Part shown: positions 7,233 to 14,904 of the stretch, in pieces
Layout: each line of letters opens with the position of its first letter
How positions within the stretch are numbered: position 1 is the first letter of the stretch
Assembly: GCA_004556655.1 (NCBI GenBank)
Contig: SFGF01000077.1
Coordinates: forward strand, 1-19,534
DNA from: Lachnospiraceae bacterium
GTDB lineage: Bacteria > Bacillota > Clostridia > Lachnospirales > Lachnospiraceae
Direction: 5' to 3'
Length of the DNA: 19,534 nt
Notes under the pieces: model-generated
Seen by the model: the letters and a program-made list of their open reading frames with translations, nothing else
What the model was told of the DNA's origin: nothing
Databases searched by the model: none
Position numbers and translations under genes: made by a program

Positions 7233-7987
7233 AAACTCTCGCCCTCCTTGCAAGTGTAATCGGGTATGCCTTTTTTCGGCTTCTTCTTTGCTTCGTCCTC
7301 CTGCGCCCACTTGTAAATCGTGGCTGCATGGCTCTTGTATTTCTTCCCGCTGGAAGCGATATGGCAGGACAGGCGGTCAATGTAATACTCCCACTTGCCG
7401 GGAAGTTCCGCTTTCAGTTCCGCAAGTTCCTTGTCTGAAAGGAATACATTTCTGTATCTGCCATAGGCGGCGGGGGCGGGCTGTCCCCGTTCTAACTCTC
7501 TCTCTTTTTCTATCTCTATATCTATCTCTTTCTCTATCTCTATCTCTGGTGGACGTTTGTCCGCTTGGTCTGGTGGACATTTGTCCGCCCCCGTTCCCGG
7601 CAGGGCTTTTTGTGCCTGCAAAGCCAGCCTTGCCTTGCGTTTCCGCTCCCCCTCGGTAGAGGACTGACCGATTAAAAGCTCAATGTTGCTCATGTAAAAA
7701 GCCCCGTTCTGCAACGGCTCTACAAGCCCCAGCTTCATAAAAATCTGCAACGCACGCTCAACAGTGCCTACCTGCTGGCGGGTAATGGTGGCAATCATCT
7801 GGGAAGTGTAGGGGATATTCTCGGCAAGTTGCAATTTCCCGCCGTTTTTCAGCGATTTCAAGTACAGCTTCAAGAGAATGTTGGAATACAGTACGCCGTC
7901 CTGCATACTTTCCAGCAGCACGATAGCGTCATCATCAAAATAACTCTCTTTCAGTTTGAGGTAGTAATATTTTCGGTTGTCTGACAT
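7229..7987 (-). CDS. phage-type replisome organizer, N-terminal-domain protein
   Basis: A 252-residue protein. The N-terminal 105 residues (KYYYLKLKESYFDDDAIVLLESM onward, with a winged-helix-like stretch TSQMIATITRQQVGTVERALQIFMKLGLVE) fit the phage replisome organizer N-terminal domain. The centre is low complexity: a repeated ADKxPPx at 134-148, then an acidic/Ile repeat (EIEIEKE, IDIEIEKE) at 148-167 encoded by a CT-rich microsatellite. A C-terminal domain (about 180-240) resembles the helical primosomal tail, ending before a Lys-rich stretch. The start is ATG 7987, with AAAGGAG six bases upstream. It probably binds the element's replication origin and hands over to the DnaC-like protein encoded next. 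The origin itself was not located; AT-poor repeats inside this gene are not iteron-like. Confidence 0.8.
   Translation of the reverse strand: MSDNRKYYYLKLKESYFDDDAIVLLESMQDGVLYSNILLKLYLKSLKNGGKLQLAENIPYTSQMIATITRQQVGTVERALQIFMKLGLVEPLQNGAFYMSNIELLIGQSSTEGERKRKARLALQAQKALPGTGADKCPPDQADKRPPEIEIEKEIDIEIEKERELERGQPAPAAYGRYRNVFLSDKELAELKAELPGKWEYYIDRLSCHIASSGKKYKSHAATIYKWAQEDEAKKKPKKGIPDYTCKEGESL
7487..7546 (-). repeat. CT-rich microsatellite inside the replisome organizer gene
   Basis: On the + strand this is an almost pure run of TCTCTC, TATCTC and TTTCTC units encoding alternating Glu/Ile/Lys/Asp. It is followed on the + strand by two imperfect copies of GGTGGACxTTTGTCCGC (about 7548-7588), which encode the ADKxPP repeat. 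Such runs are prone to slippage and length variation between strains. Confidence 0.85.
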
Positions 7988-8101
7988 TGTTCTCCTTTCT
8001 GGTGTCTGTCTGCGGCTTCTGTTACGCTTTAGAACGCCGTTTTTGAGGGAAAAGGATAAATGTACCGCATACCCTTTGAGGGCGGCTGAAAAAGCCTTAT
8101 T

Positions 8102-8488
8102 TTATGCGGGCTTGAAATGCCCTAAAGCGTGACATTTATCCCTCTGTTTCCGCTTGCGCTCTCTGGCGTGCTGTTTCTTCATGCGTCCGGCGCAGTCCGG
8201 GCAGTATTTCCCCCGGTTGGACTTGGGGGAGAAGTACGCCCCGCAGACAGCGCAGCGTTTCCGGCTCCCCCGGCGCATGAGGGCGGCTTCCAGTTCCCCG
8301 TCAAGGGGCAGGACAGCGGCAATGAACCAGCGACAGAGAAGCGAATAGCTGATACTCTGCACACAAACGCAAGGCTCGCCGTCGTCCAGTAAAATACAGT
8401 TCCCGTCCTCGTAATTGCAGCACTCATGCACAAGGCGGCGGGCTGCCCGGTACTGGCGGTAGTCCATGTAGAGGCGTTTACCGTTCAT
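8102..8488 (-). CDS. cysteine-rich VLP-domain protein
   Basis: A 128-residue, Cys-rich protein. The N-terminal part has DYRQYRAARRLVHECCNYEDGNC and a LLDDGEPCVC segment; a zinc-ribbon-like pair CAVCGAYF and YCPDC follows at about 89-110; the tail is very basic. This is the Cys-rich VLP domain pattern found next to relaxases in Firmicutes elements. The start is ATG 8488, which overlaps the relaxase stop by 11 bases with AAAGGAG upstream; an internal ATG at codon 8 is possible but has no ribosome site. The function is unknown; position suggests a role in mobilization or its control. The 114 bases between it and the replisome organizer hold no evident feature beyond a short GGCT/AGCC stem and the next ribosome site. 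Confidence 0.75.
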   Translation of the reverse strand: MNGKRLYMDYRQYRAARRLVHECCNYEDGNCILLDDGEPCVCVQSISYSLLCRWFIAAVLPLDGELEAALMRRGSRKRCAVCGAYFSPKSNRGKYCPDCAGRMKKQHARERKRKQRDKCHALGHFKPA

Positions 8489-10091
8489 GGCTCTGCTCCT
8501 TTCTCCGCTGCGGCTCGTCCCGGCGTAATATCTGGTCGATATTCCGCTTGACTGTCTGAAGCTCCTGCGCCCGCTGGCGTTTCTCCCGGTAGTCGTTATA
8601 TCCGGCGTTCTTCTGGACGGTCAACGTCTGGATTTCCTCTTGGAGTGCTTTCCGGCTCGGCAGCTTCTTGATACCATGCTCCTTAAAATAGCGGGTAGCA
8701 GCTTCGGCTATGATAAAATCGCTTTCGTGCTGCTCCCGGTAGGCTCGGCGGGCTTTGTCCGATTTCTGCGCTTTCAGACCGTCGCGCGCGGGCTTCGTGC
8801 TGATGTAGCTTAGAAGATTGCGCTGCAATTCCTTTTTTCCTGCTATGGTGGCTTCCAGTGCTTTCAATCCGGCAAGGCTCTCCTGCATATCCGCATGGGC
8901 GGCGGCATAGGCTTTGTCTAATTCCTCCGGGGAAGAAAAGCCGTATTGCTGGTAAATAGCGACAGTCGCCGCCATTTGCTTTAGGTTGTGCATGGTCGCC
9001 CACTTCTCATAGCCCCGCCCCTTGCCCTCGGCTTTCTTTGCGGCTATATCAACCATGCGCTGTACGCTGTCATTCTTCGGGGGATAACGGTTCGTTACGC
9101 CCCTTTCAGAACGGGCGGGGGTGTCGTGTTTCACGACAGCCTGCGTCATGGCTCTCTGGGCGTTCTTCTCCAAAACGGCAAGTACGGCGGTGCGGTCAAA
9201 ATCGTCGCCCAGCTTCCGGGCGGTAATGGGCTTCGTCCTGTCCGGCGTGAGGTAGGACAGCCGCCCCCGGCTCTCCTTGACGGTCACGCCCTCACGGAGA
9301 AGCAGAGAAGCAAAATCTTCAAAGCTGGCAGCTTGGGAAAGTGCCGCCCGGATAGTCCGGCGCAGCTTCGCCTTGTCCGTTTCAAACTTGGTTGTGCGGG
9401 GTGCGATACCGTCCGCAATCATGGGGGCGTTGCGCGCGTCCAGTGCGGCTTGTCCTTTTTTCTGCGCCCAGTATTCCCGGTCGCTCACTCGCTCCTTGCT
9501 GCCGTTCAAGAGGTCAATCTGGTAAAGCCCTTCGCTGTGGCACATTTCCATGACTTCCGCTTTCAGATAGTTCATGGCTGCGTCCGTACAGCGGTGCTTG
9601 CAGCCTGCTTTTCTGTCCGCTGGTCTGTCCATGTGGGGCAGCATGGGAACCTCCGCAATCCGCAGAGAATTGATTACGATATGCACATGGATATTTTCGG
9701 TGTGGTTATGCCCGTCCGGGTGGGTGCAGACTAACGCCTGATGCCCGGGGAAATGCTCCCTGCAAAACTTCTCGCCCAACTCCTGCGCCCGGTCAACGGT
9801 CAAGCCGTTGTCCGGGCCGTCACGGGGGTCAAAGCTGATGATGTAATGGTGGCTCTTTACGTCCTCCCGCTTCTGGTTTTTCTCATAGCGGAGATTCGCC
9901 CGCATACAGGCAACGGCAAAATCTTCCCCGTCACAATTCAGTGAGGAAATGCGGTAGTCCGCCCTCGGTATCAATCGCCCGTCTGCGTCAAGGGTGGGCT
10001 TCATGGTAAACTCGTCATGCTCGAATGTGAGGTACTTTTCAGCGTCCCCGTAGTCCGCATTTTTAGAGCTGATATGTTTGAGTATCGCCAA
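8478..10091 (-). CDS. MOBP-type relaxase/mobilization nuclease
   Basis: A 537-residue relaxase. The N-terminal domain shows the family start AILKHISSKNADYGDAEKYL, with Tyr20 the likely catalytic tyrosine, and the metal-binding triad motif HNHTENIHVH at about 128-137. The C-terminal half is a long basic helical region, as in mobilization relaxases. The longest frame begins at GTG 10100, but the AGGTGA ribosome site overlaps that codon; TTG 10091 has the right spacing and gives the family's MAILKH start, so it is preferred. Either start lies within the last codons of mobC, so the genes are coupled. The protein would nick the oriT proposed at 10529-10589 and lead the strand into a helper's secretion channel. 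No coupling protein is encoded in the element. Confidence 0.9.
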   Translation of the reverse strand: MAILKHISSKNADYGDAEKYLTFEHDEFTMKPTLDADGRLIPRADYRISSLNCDGEDFAVACMRANLRYEKNQKREDVKSHHYIISFDPRDGPDNGLTVDRAQELGEKFCREHFPGHQALVCTHPDGHNHTENIHVHIVINSLRIAEVPMLPHMDRPADRKAGCKHRCTDAAMNYLKAEVMEMCHSEGLYQIDLLNGSKERVSDREYWAQKKGQAALDARNAPMIADGIAPRTTKFETDKAKLRRTIRAALSQAASFEDFASLLLREGVTVKESRGRLSYLTPDRTKPITARKLGDDFDRTAVLAVLEKNAQRAMTQAVVKHDTPARSERGVTNRYPPKNDSVQRMVDIAAKKAEGKGRGYEKWATMHNLKQMAATVAIYQQYGFSSPEELDKAYAAAHADMQESLAGLKALEATIAGKKELQRNLLSYISTKPARDGLKAQKSDKARRAYREQHESDFIIAEAATRYFKEHGIKKLPSRKALQEEIQTLTVQKNAGYNDYREKRQRAQELQTVKRNIDQILRRDEPQRRKEQSHER

Positions 10092-10461
10092 CAGCGTCAC
10101 CTACTTTCTTGAGGACTTCAAACTTGAGGGCGGCAAGGTCGGCGGCGGCTCCCCGTACCTCGCCGGATAGGTCGGTATAAGGTGCGCCGTACTCATTCAG
10201 ACAGCGGGCTATCTGGTTCAAGTTGCCGCCGATCCGCCCGTACTCGGCGGTTAGCTTCCCGACAGCGGCAAGCAGTTCGTCATTGACAGGGGAAACGGTA
10301 ATCACGGGGCGTATGGTCGCTCCCCGTATAGCTTGCCGGATAAACTCGGACTGGCTGATTTTGTATGCCGACAGCCGCTCCATGAAGTCGGCGTGTTCTT
10401 CATCAGACAGCCGGGTTTTAACCACATGGCGGCGGTGGGGCGTGTTGTATTTCTTTCGCAT
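10063..10461 (-). CDS. mobC: relaxosome protein MobC
   Basis: A 132-residue protein with an N-terminal ribbon-helix-helix-like region (VKTRLSDEEHADFMERLSAYKISQSEFIRQAI) and the MobC hallmark YGRIGGNLNQIARCLNEYG at about 84-102. MobC proteins bind oriT and help the relaxase melt the nick region. The frame is open for 30 codons upstream, but ATG 10461 has a perfect AAAGGAGG ribosome site and begins at the family N-terminus. It is the first gene after the long noncoding region and overlaps the relaxase start. A GCCGC/GCGGC stem at 10482-10497 lies just before the ribosome site and may affect its expression. Confidence 0.9.
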   Translation of the reverse strand: MRKKYNTPHRRHVVKTRLSDEEHADFMERLSAYKISQSEFIRQAIRGATIRPVITVSPVNDELLAAVGKLTAEYGRIGGNLNQIARCLNEYGAPYTDLSGEVRGAAADLAALKFEVLKKVGDAVGDTQTYQL

Positions 10462-10528
10462 GGTGTGACCTCCTTTCGATTGCCGCATAACAGCGGCGGG
10501 ATAAGCGGCGCAAGCCGTAAAGCAGGGT

Positions 10529-10589
10529 TTGGGGAAGGCACTCCCCAACAAGATTCCCGCAGGACAAATTGAGCGATTAGCGAAATTTG
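10529..10589 (-). other. candidate oriT with nic site
   Basis: On the - strand, inverted repeat arms CAAATT and AATTTG (10584-10589 and 10565-10570) are followed immediately by GTCCTGC (nic-like TCCTGC at 10559-10564), which matches the core of IncP/MOBP nick sites (ATCCTG, C). Next comes a perfect seven-base inverted repeat TTGGGGA/TCCCCAA (10529-10548). The stretch lies directly upstream of mobC and the MOBP relaxase, the usual place for oriT. Direct repeat AGCGA/AGCGA lies within the first loop. Proposed by pattern; no experimental support. Confidence 0.55.
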
Positions 10590-11051
10590 GTACTGTGGTA
10601 GAATCTTGCTCTAAGAAAGTAGCGGCTTCCGGCGTCCTTCACTCACTACTACAATTCCGGTGGGGCGTTCTGGCTGCCTTTTGCTATATCAGTGCGCAAA
10701 AGGGAAATATGCCAACTCTGCGGCTCACTAACAAAGCGATTGGAACGGCGGTTTCTGCCCGCTTTCTGCTAACAAGACTTTGAAAAATGGCTTTCCTGCC
10801 CGCTGTTTCCCTATACGGGGAAGAAAAATTTTTGCCAACTCTGCGGGCGGCATTTTTGAAAAAATCTCTCTCACTACCTACAACACCGAACAGGACAAAA
10901 ATGACGGAGATTTTCAGAAATTTTTATCTTATTTTCCCTTTTCGTGGGGTAATACAGGGCTTTTTCAAAAACGCCGAATAAAACAGGAAATTTTTTCTAC
11001 CTTGCTCTGCATAAGTAATGCAGAGAGGACGATTCCGGCAACTGCAAAGCG
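10590..11051. other. noncoding region between mobilization genes and sigma/HTH genes
   Basis: About 460 bases with no convincing gene; open frames on the + strand lack ribosome sites and family features. It holds a 13-base direct repeat GCCAACTCTGCGG at 10711-10723 and 10834-10846, two CTGCCCGCT-type segments (near 10757 and 10797), and a perfect eight-base inverted repeat CTCTGCAT/ATGCAGAG at 11005-11025. It could contain accessory oriT sites, a replication origin or the mobC promoter region. Confidence 0.5.
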
Positions 11052-11089
11052 CAAAAAAAAGCAGGAAACCTTGTTGCTGATTTCCTGCT
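11052..11089 (-). terminator. strong intrinsic terminator after the HTH_16 gene
   Basis: On the - strand AGCAGGAAA (11089-11081) pairs perfectly with TTTCCTGCT (11068-11060), followed at once by a run of eight T (11060-11053). It lies about 50 bases after the HTH_16 gene stop and separates the regulatory genes from the mobilization operon. Confidence 0.85.
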
Positions 11090-11139
11090 CGGTGTGCTGC
11101 CCTCCGGCGGCGGTTATTCAGTTGTAAATGAGAGTGCGG

Positions 11140-11343
11140 CTACTTGTCCAGCCGGAACTTAAACAACGCTTTCAGAAGCGTTTCCGTGATGTAGTCCTCT
11201 GCGTCCCGGTCTGCCTGCCCGCTTATACGGGCGGCATACCGTATGTAGCCCCTGTAATGCTGCAACACAAGGTTGACCGCTTCCGGCTCGCCGCTGGTCG
11301 CCTGTACGATTGTTTCATAGGGGAGAAGCCTGCTATTCCTCAT
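11140..11343 (-). CDS. small helix-turn-helix protein (HTH_16-like)
   Basis: A 67-residue protein: LPYETIVQATSGEPEAVNLVLQHYRGYI, then a variable linker, then ETLLKALFKFRLDK. This is the layout of the HTH_16 family found beside accessory sigma factors in Tn916-like and other Firmicutes conjugative elements. Its ATG at 11343 overlaps the end of the sigma gene by 11 bases, so the two are translationally linked. It probably helps control element gene expression or excision, as its relatives are thought to do. The terminator at 11052-11089 ends the transcript. Confidence 0.75.
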   Translation of the reverse strand: MRNSRLLPYETIVQATSGEPEAVNLVLQHYRGYIRYAARISGQADRDAEDYITETLLKALFKFRLDK

Positions 11344-11778
11344 GCGCCATGCCCTCCATTTCCTCGTAAAGCCGCCCTATGGCTCTGCGGATATGGTAGC
11401 TCGCTGTACTGCGGCAGCACTGGTAGCGTCTGGCGATTTCATGCTGTGGTATGCGCTTGAAAAGGACAGGTACAGCATTTCCCGCTCTTGTTCGGACAGT
11501 CGGGAGAGGGCTTTGACAAGCAGGGCGTTGCTGAAAACGACAGTATCGCCGCATATCGTCAACAGGTATTCTTCCTCCGGCTCCGGCGCTTTGAAATATT
11601 CGTCTTTTGTGCCGAATGGGTAGTGCTTCTCGTCTGTGAGGTAGTCAAGGGATATTTCTCTTTTGTATTTCCTGTTCCTTGTCCGTACCGCCGTATACAT
11701 GGCGTTGCGGATAACAACTCTACAAAAGGCATGGAATGTGTAAACGATATGCTCCTTGTATTCTTCTGTACAGGTCAT
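11333..11778 (-). pseudogene. element-encoded sigma-70-like regulator, frameshifted
   Basis: The first frame (11778 to about 11464) encodes MTCTEEYKEHIVYTFHAFCR through LSRLSEQEREMLYLSF; the sigma region 4 DNA-binding helix continues in the next frame as FKRIPQHEIARRYQCCRSTASYHI and ends GMAHEE with TAG at 11333. The break lies at a run of four T on the - strand (11460-11463). Adding one T restores one frame of 149 codons, a normal length for this family. The start is ATG 11778, with a GGGGGA ribosome site. Such proteins regulate the excision or transfer genes of Firmicutes integrative elements. As read, the DNA-binding part is replaced by an unrelated 28-residue tail. A real mutation is most likely; a sequencing error or -1 slippage at TTTT cannot be excluded. 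Confidence 0.8.
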
Positions 11779-11891
11779 GGAAATTCCCCCTTTCCTCCAC
11801 AAAGGGCTGTGGATTGATTTATGATAGTGAGGGGCGGCAGCACTTTAGGCTGTCGCTCCTTAACTGCCCAACTGCGAAAACAGGCGGGGCT

Positions 11892-11930
11892 GTCAACGGC
11901 GGGCGAAGCCCGTTCATCTTGACCGTTGAC
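11892..11930. repeat. nested inverted repeat upstream of the sigma gene
   Basis: Outer arms GTCAACGG (11892-11899) and CCGTTGAC (11923-11930) enclose an inner perfect stem CGGGC-GAA-GCCCG (11900-11912). It lies about 115 bases upstream of the sigma gene start, between it and the end of the ABC permease gene. It could act as a terminator/regulatory structure or mark the junction between the element backbone and the cargo operon. The rest of the 190-base gap (11779-11968) shows nothing else clear. Confidence 0.6.
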
Positions 11931-11968
11931 TGGCTCGGCTGGCTTTGCTATTCCACGGAGAACTTTAT

Positions 11969-13219
11969 TTATACCTGATGTTTTTTATAGTATCTGAAAG
12001 TCAAGGCAGACCATATTGGAATTTCTATAATACTAAATCCCAAAAGTGCAAAAGGAATCCAGATGGAGATGGAACCTGCATATATAAAGTTTGTATCAAT
12101 CAGTTCATAGAAGAAGCTATTTGACAATCCCACGCCACCAGTTGGGAAAAGGCAGCGAATCCACATCCCAATATTTCCAGACAGCACTGCATTCAGAATC
12201 ATCGGAACAAAGCAAAGCAATAATGCAATTACAGTGGTTGTATAAACCGTACTTAGTTTACTGGATAATAGTAATACAAGGCAAACAGAGGCAAGCAGGG
12301 CAAACAAACCTGCCACCATTGTAATAATCTGTATCTGTCCAATGTTTATTGGCAAGAAACAGGTCGCAGAAAATGCCACTTGAATTGATGTTTTACATCC
12401 ATCCCATCCAAAAGCAGTATTCACAATGATGAAGAAAATGAGAGTGCAGATTATATATAATGCTGTGACGATGGATAAAGTGACCTTGACTTTCGTTGAA
12501 GCCAATTTGTGCATCCCATGTTTCGTACAGCGCAAAATCTGATCTGAGCCGGTTTGGTATTCTGATGAAAATACAGGAGCAGCAATAATTACTCCGATAA
12601 TGACAAGAAAAACAATAAGGAATACCATGTAATCTATAACTGCGCCGTCCACTCCGGGATAATATATAAACGGCATTTCTACCTTGCCATACATCTCTTG
12701 AGCCTGACTAATTGCAGATGGATGTTCTTGTTGTTCCATGCTCATTAAAGCATCCAGCCGCCGATAGCATTGGTTATAAAAATCCAACGCTTCCTGTTCT
12801 GATAAATTGCTAATATCAGCCGCCGATCCAGTTTGCGGATTTGCATAAACTTCTCTCAGCCGATAAATCCATCTATATATTGGAGCTATTTTCTCATGGT
12901 ATTCGCTGGCAGGCATATCTCCAGTAAATATTCCATCTTCACCATATTGGCTTAATGCTTCTTGATATTGCTTTAACGCAGCCGCAATCTTTTCAGGCTC
13001 TATCTTCCCAGTATAATCTTCCCATGCAGCTTTTCTCATCTGGATAGCTTCTAAACCACTTACTGTAACAGAAGTACCTTTATCAGATTCATAGGTATAC
13101 TCAATATAAGAAATAGGCAGGTAGGATAACACTAATGTTAGCAGGAAACCAATCGCTATCAAAATACAGACTGATTTTGTCTTTAGCTGTCGTCTAAGTT
13201 CTACATAATACAAACGCAT
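11969..13219 (-). CDS. ABC-2-type transporter permease
   Basis: A 416-residue membrane protein. A cytoplasmic start (MRLYYVELRRQLKTKSV) leads to membrane segment 1 at about 16-37, a large extracytoplasmic domain at about 38-190, and then roughly five membrane segments between 195 and 410. A cytoplasmic SSEYQTGSDQILRCTKHGMHKLASTKV stretch after the second segment is typical of ABC-2 permeases that partner with a single ATPase. It begins two bases before the end of the ATPase gene spacing (stop at 13221, ATG at 13219) with GGAGGTG upstream, so the two are tightly coupled. The large external domain suggests interaction with an extracellular or lipid-linked ligand such as an antimicrobial peptide; this is inference. 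Cargo of the integrated element; AT-richer than the backbone. Confidence 0.85.
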   Translation of the reverse strand: MRLYYVELRRQLKTKSVCILIAIGFLLTLVLSYLPISYIEYTYESDKGTSVTVSGLEAIQMRKAAWEDYTGKIEPEKIAAALKQYQEALSQYGEDGIFTGDMPASEYHEKIAPIYRWIYRLREVYANPQTGSAADISNLSEQEALDFYNQCYRRLDALMSMEQQEHPSAISQAQEMYGKVEMPFIYYPGVDGAVIDYMVFLIVFLVIIGVIIAAPVFSSEYQTGSDQILRCTKHGMHKLASTKVKVTLSIVTALYIICTLIFFIIVNTAFGWDGCKTSIQVAFSATCFLPINIGQIQIITMVAGLFALLASVCLVLLLSSKLSTVYTTTVIALLLCFVPMILNAVLSGNIGMWIRCLFPTGGVGLSNSFFYELIDTNFIYAGSISIWIPFALLGFSIIEIPIWSALTFRYYKKHQV

Positions 13220-13220
13220 A

Positions 13221-14108
13221 TTATTTCACCTCCGGGTTCAAAGTTTCTTGAGGGAACAGATACAAATACAAATCCTCCAGATGTGGAGCAACCAACACAG
13301 AATTTTTAACAAGTGATTGCTCTGCAAGATAGCGAATCGAAACGCTCCCATCATTTTCATTACGAAGGTTCACAATTCGTAGTTTATGCTCGTATTCCGG
13401 CAATGCGCTGGCAGGAATGGTAGTATTCCAAACCTTTCCTTCAACTAATTTTACCAATTCTTCCGTTGTACCTGTAGCAATCAGTTTTCCATCTTTCATA
13501 ACAGCATTTTGCGTGGCAATATACTCAACGTCCGAAACGATATGAGTAGAGATCAGCACGATACGATCATGTGCAAATTCTGACAGCAGATTTCTGAACC
13601 GCACACGTTCTCCAGGATCAAGGCCGCTGGTCGGCTCATCCAGGATCAATATTTCAGGCTCATTTAGTAATGCCTGTGCAATCCCAACTCGGCGTTTCAT
13701 TCCACCAGACAACTTTAAAATTTTTTTATGCCGGACATCCGCTAATGTCAGTTTTGACAGAAGTTCATCAATTTTTCGTTTTGTATCTTGGGGAGATAGT
13801 CCCTTTAGTGCCGCTACATACTCTAAATAATCTACTACCGTAAATTCGGGATAGAAACCAAATTCTTGTGGCAAGTAACCGAAAATATCACGATAACTTT
13901 CTTGTAGCGTTTCAATCGGCATTCCATCATAAATCACCTTACCAGATGTCGGTTTCATAATTCCTGCAATGATTCGCATAAGTGTGGTCTTTCCAGCTCC
14001 ATTCGCCCCCAAAAGCCCCCAAACGCCCGGTGTGATTCTCAAAGAGATATTGTCCACGGCTTTCTTGTCATCAAATTGTTTAGAGACATTCTCGATATAC
14101 AGTTCCAT
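13221..14108 (-). CDS. ABC transporter ATP-binding protein
   Basis: A 295-residue ABC ATPase with all functional motifs intact: Walker A GANGAGKT at 34-41, Q-loop Gln81 in YLPQEFG, signature LSGGM at 133-137, Walker B ILILDEP at 153-159, and the switch His189 in STHIVSDVE. The C-terminal 80 residues form a regulatory extension as in BcrA/NatA-type exporters. The start is ATG 14108, with GAAAGGAG upstream, 22 bases after the preceding membrane protein gene. It would power the permease encoded immediately downstream. By architecture the pair resembles drug or bacteriocin-immunity exporters; substrate unknown. Confidence 0.9.
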   Translation of the reverse strand: MELYIENVSKQFDDKKAVDNISLRITPGVWGLLGANGAGKTTLMRIIAGIMKPTSGKVIYDGMPIETLQESYRDIFGYLPQEFGFYPEFTVVDYLEYVAALKGLSPQDTKRKIDELLSKLTLADVRHKKILKLSGGMKRRVGIAQALLNEPEILILDEPTSGLDPGERVRFRNLLSEFAHDRIVLISTHIVSDVEYIATQNAVMKDGKLIATGTTEELVKLVEGKVWNTTIPASALPEYEHKLRIVNLRNENDGSVSIRYLAEQSLVKNSVLVAPHLEDLYLYLFPQETLNPEVK

Positions 14109-14130
14109 TATTAGGTCACTCCTTTCTCAA

Positions 14131-14904
14131 TTACGCCACCTGCATCTCTGTGTAATCTGAACGATAAATTATATAACGATACTGAGAAATGCAGAAAAGT
14201 AATAACACAATACATATAGCTATCCAACCAGCAGAGAGGGTTTGATGAAAAAATTGGGGACAGAATCGCTTCAGCAAAATCATTCCGCTAAAGAGCGATA
14301 CACACATTCCGGTACAGCATGGTAAAAATCTTTCTGCTGAAATATGCCCTATTAAATACAAACATCCATAACTTGCAAGCAAAAATGGAAACACCAAATA
14401 CAGCAATACGCTACCTGTATTTAATTGCGTCTTTAATATCGTCAGGAGGAATATCCCACCCAACATGAAAATATCGCCCACAGTAATTATCAATAATTTT
14501 GCCATAAGCAGTTTAATAGACGAAAAATATGTGGCTACCTCTATTTCGTGCATTTTATAGCGAAGCGCACGATGAATAAATGGAATTGCCATCATCAAAA
14601 TCAATATTGCTATACTGCTCAAAAGCATCGCTATATGTTCTTGATTGCAGAAGAGTATATTCCCAAAAGAAATAGATAGCATACTGCATACAGCAGTCAG
14701 CATAAGCCCCTGCACCAGCCAAATCTTCCAACCAATAAATCGTATTTGTTGCAAGAGAAATGTTTTGAATTTAATTCGCTCACGCTTGGATTTGCGAAAC
14801 ATCTCTTGTCTTGCGGATAAAAGTGTTTTCTTCAAATGTGCTTCACTGATTTGTGTGTCGGATAACTTTATAGCATCTTTTAAGCGATTTTCAATGTTCT
14901 CCAT
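14131..14904 (-). CDS. six-TM membrane protein, possible anti-sigma factor
   Basis: A 257-residue protein. The first 55 residues are charged, helical and probably cytoplasmic (MENIENRLKDAIKLSDTQIS, then KKTLLSARQEM and a basic KSKRERIKFK stretch). About six membrane segments follow (near 58-78, 90-112, 130-158, 163-185, 198-212, 222-240). It has no ABC permease or kinase motifs. Its ATG overlaps the sigma factor's last codons by 14 bases with an AAGGAGG ribosome site inside that gene, the classic position for an anti-sigma factor. No known anti-sigma domain (ZAS, RsiW) is visible. It is either a membrane anti-sigma of unfamiliar type or a third subunit of the transporter. Confidence 0.7.
   Translation of the reverse strand: MENIENRLKDAIKLSDTQISEAHLKKTLLSARQEMFRKSKRERIKFKTFLLQQIRFIGWKIWLVQGLMLTAVCSMLSISFGNILFCNQEHIAMLLSSIAILILMMAIPFIHRALRYKMHEIEVATYFSSIKLLMAKLLIITVGDIFMLGGIFLLTILKTQLNTGSVLLYLVFPFLLASYGCLYLIGHISAERFLPCCTGMCVSLFSGMILLKRFCPQFFHQTLSAGWIAICIVLLLFCISQYRYIIYRSDYTEMQVA

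Noticed and set aside
8988..9734. Long + strand open frame (248 codons) opposite the relaxase gene
   Set aside because: It is antisense to a clear relaxase gene in GC-rich DNA, has no ribosome site and shows no family motif; such shadow frames are expected there.
10529..11127. + strand open frames in the mobC upstream region
   Set aside because: No ribosome sites, odd composition and no motifs; the region has repeats and a terminator typical of noncoding DNA.
11455..11468. Programmed -1 frameshift in the sigma gene
   Set aside because: TTTT is a short slippery run, but no stimulatory structure was recognised just downstream and relatives are single-frame, so mutation is the simpler reading.
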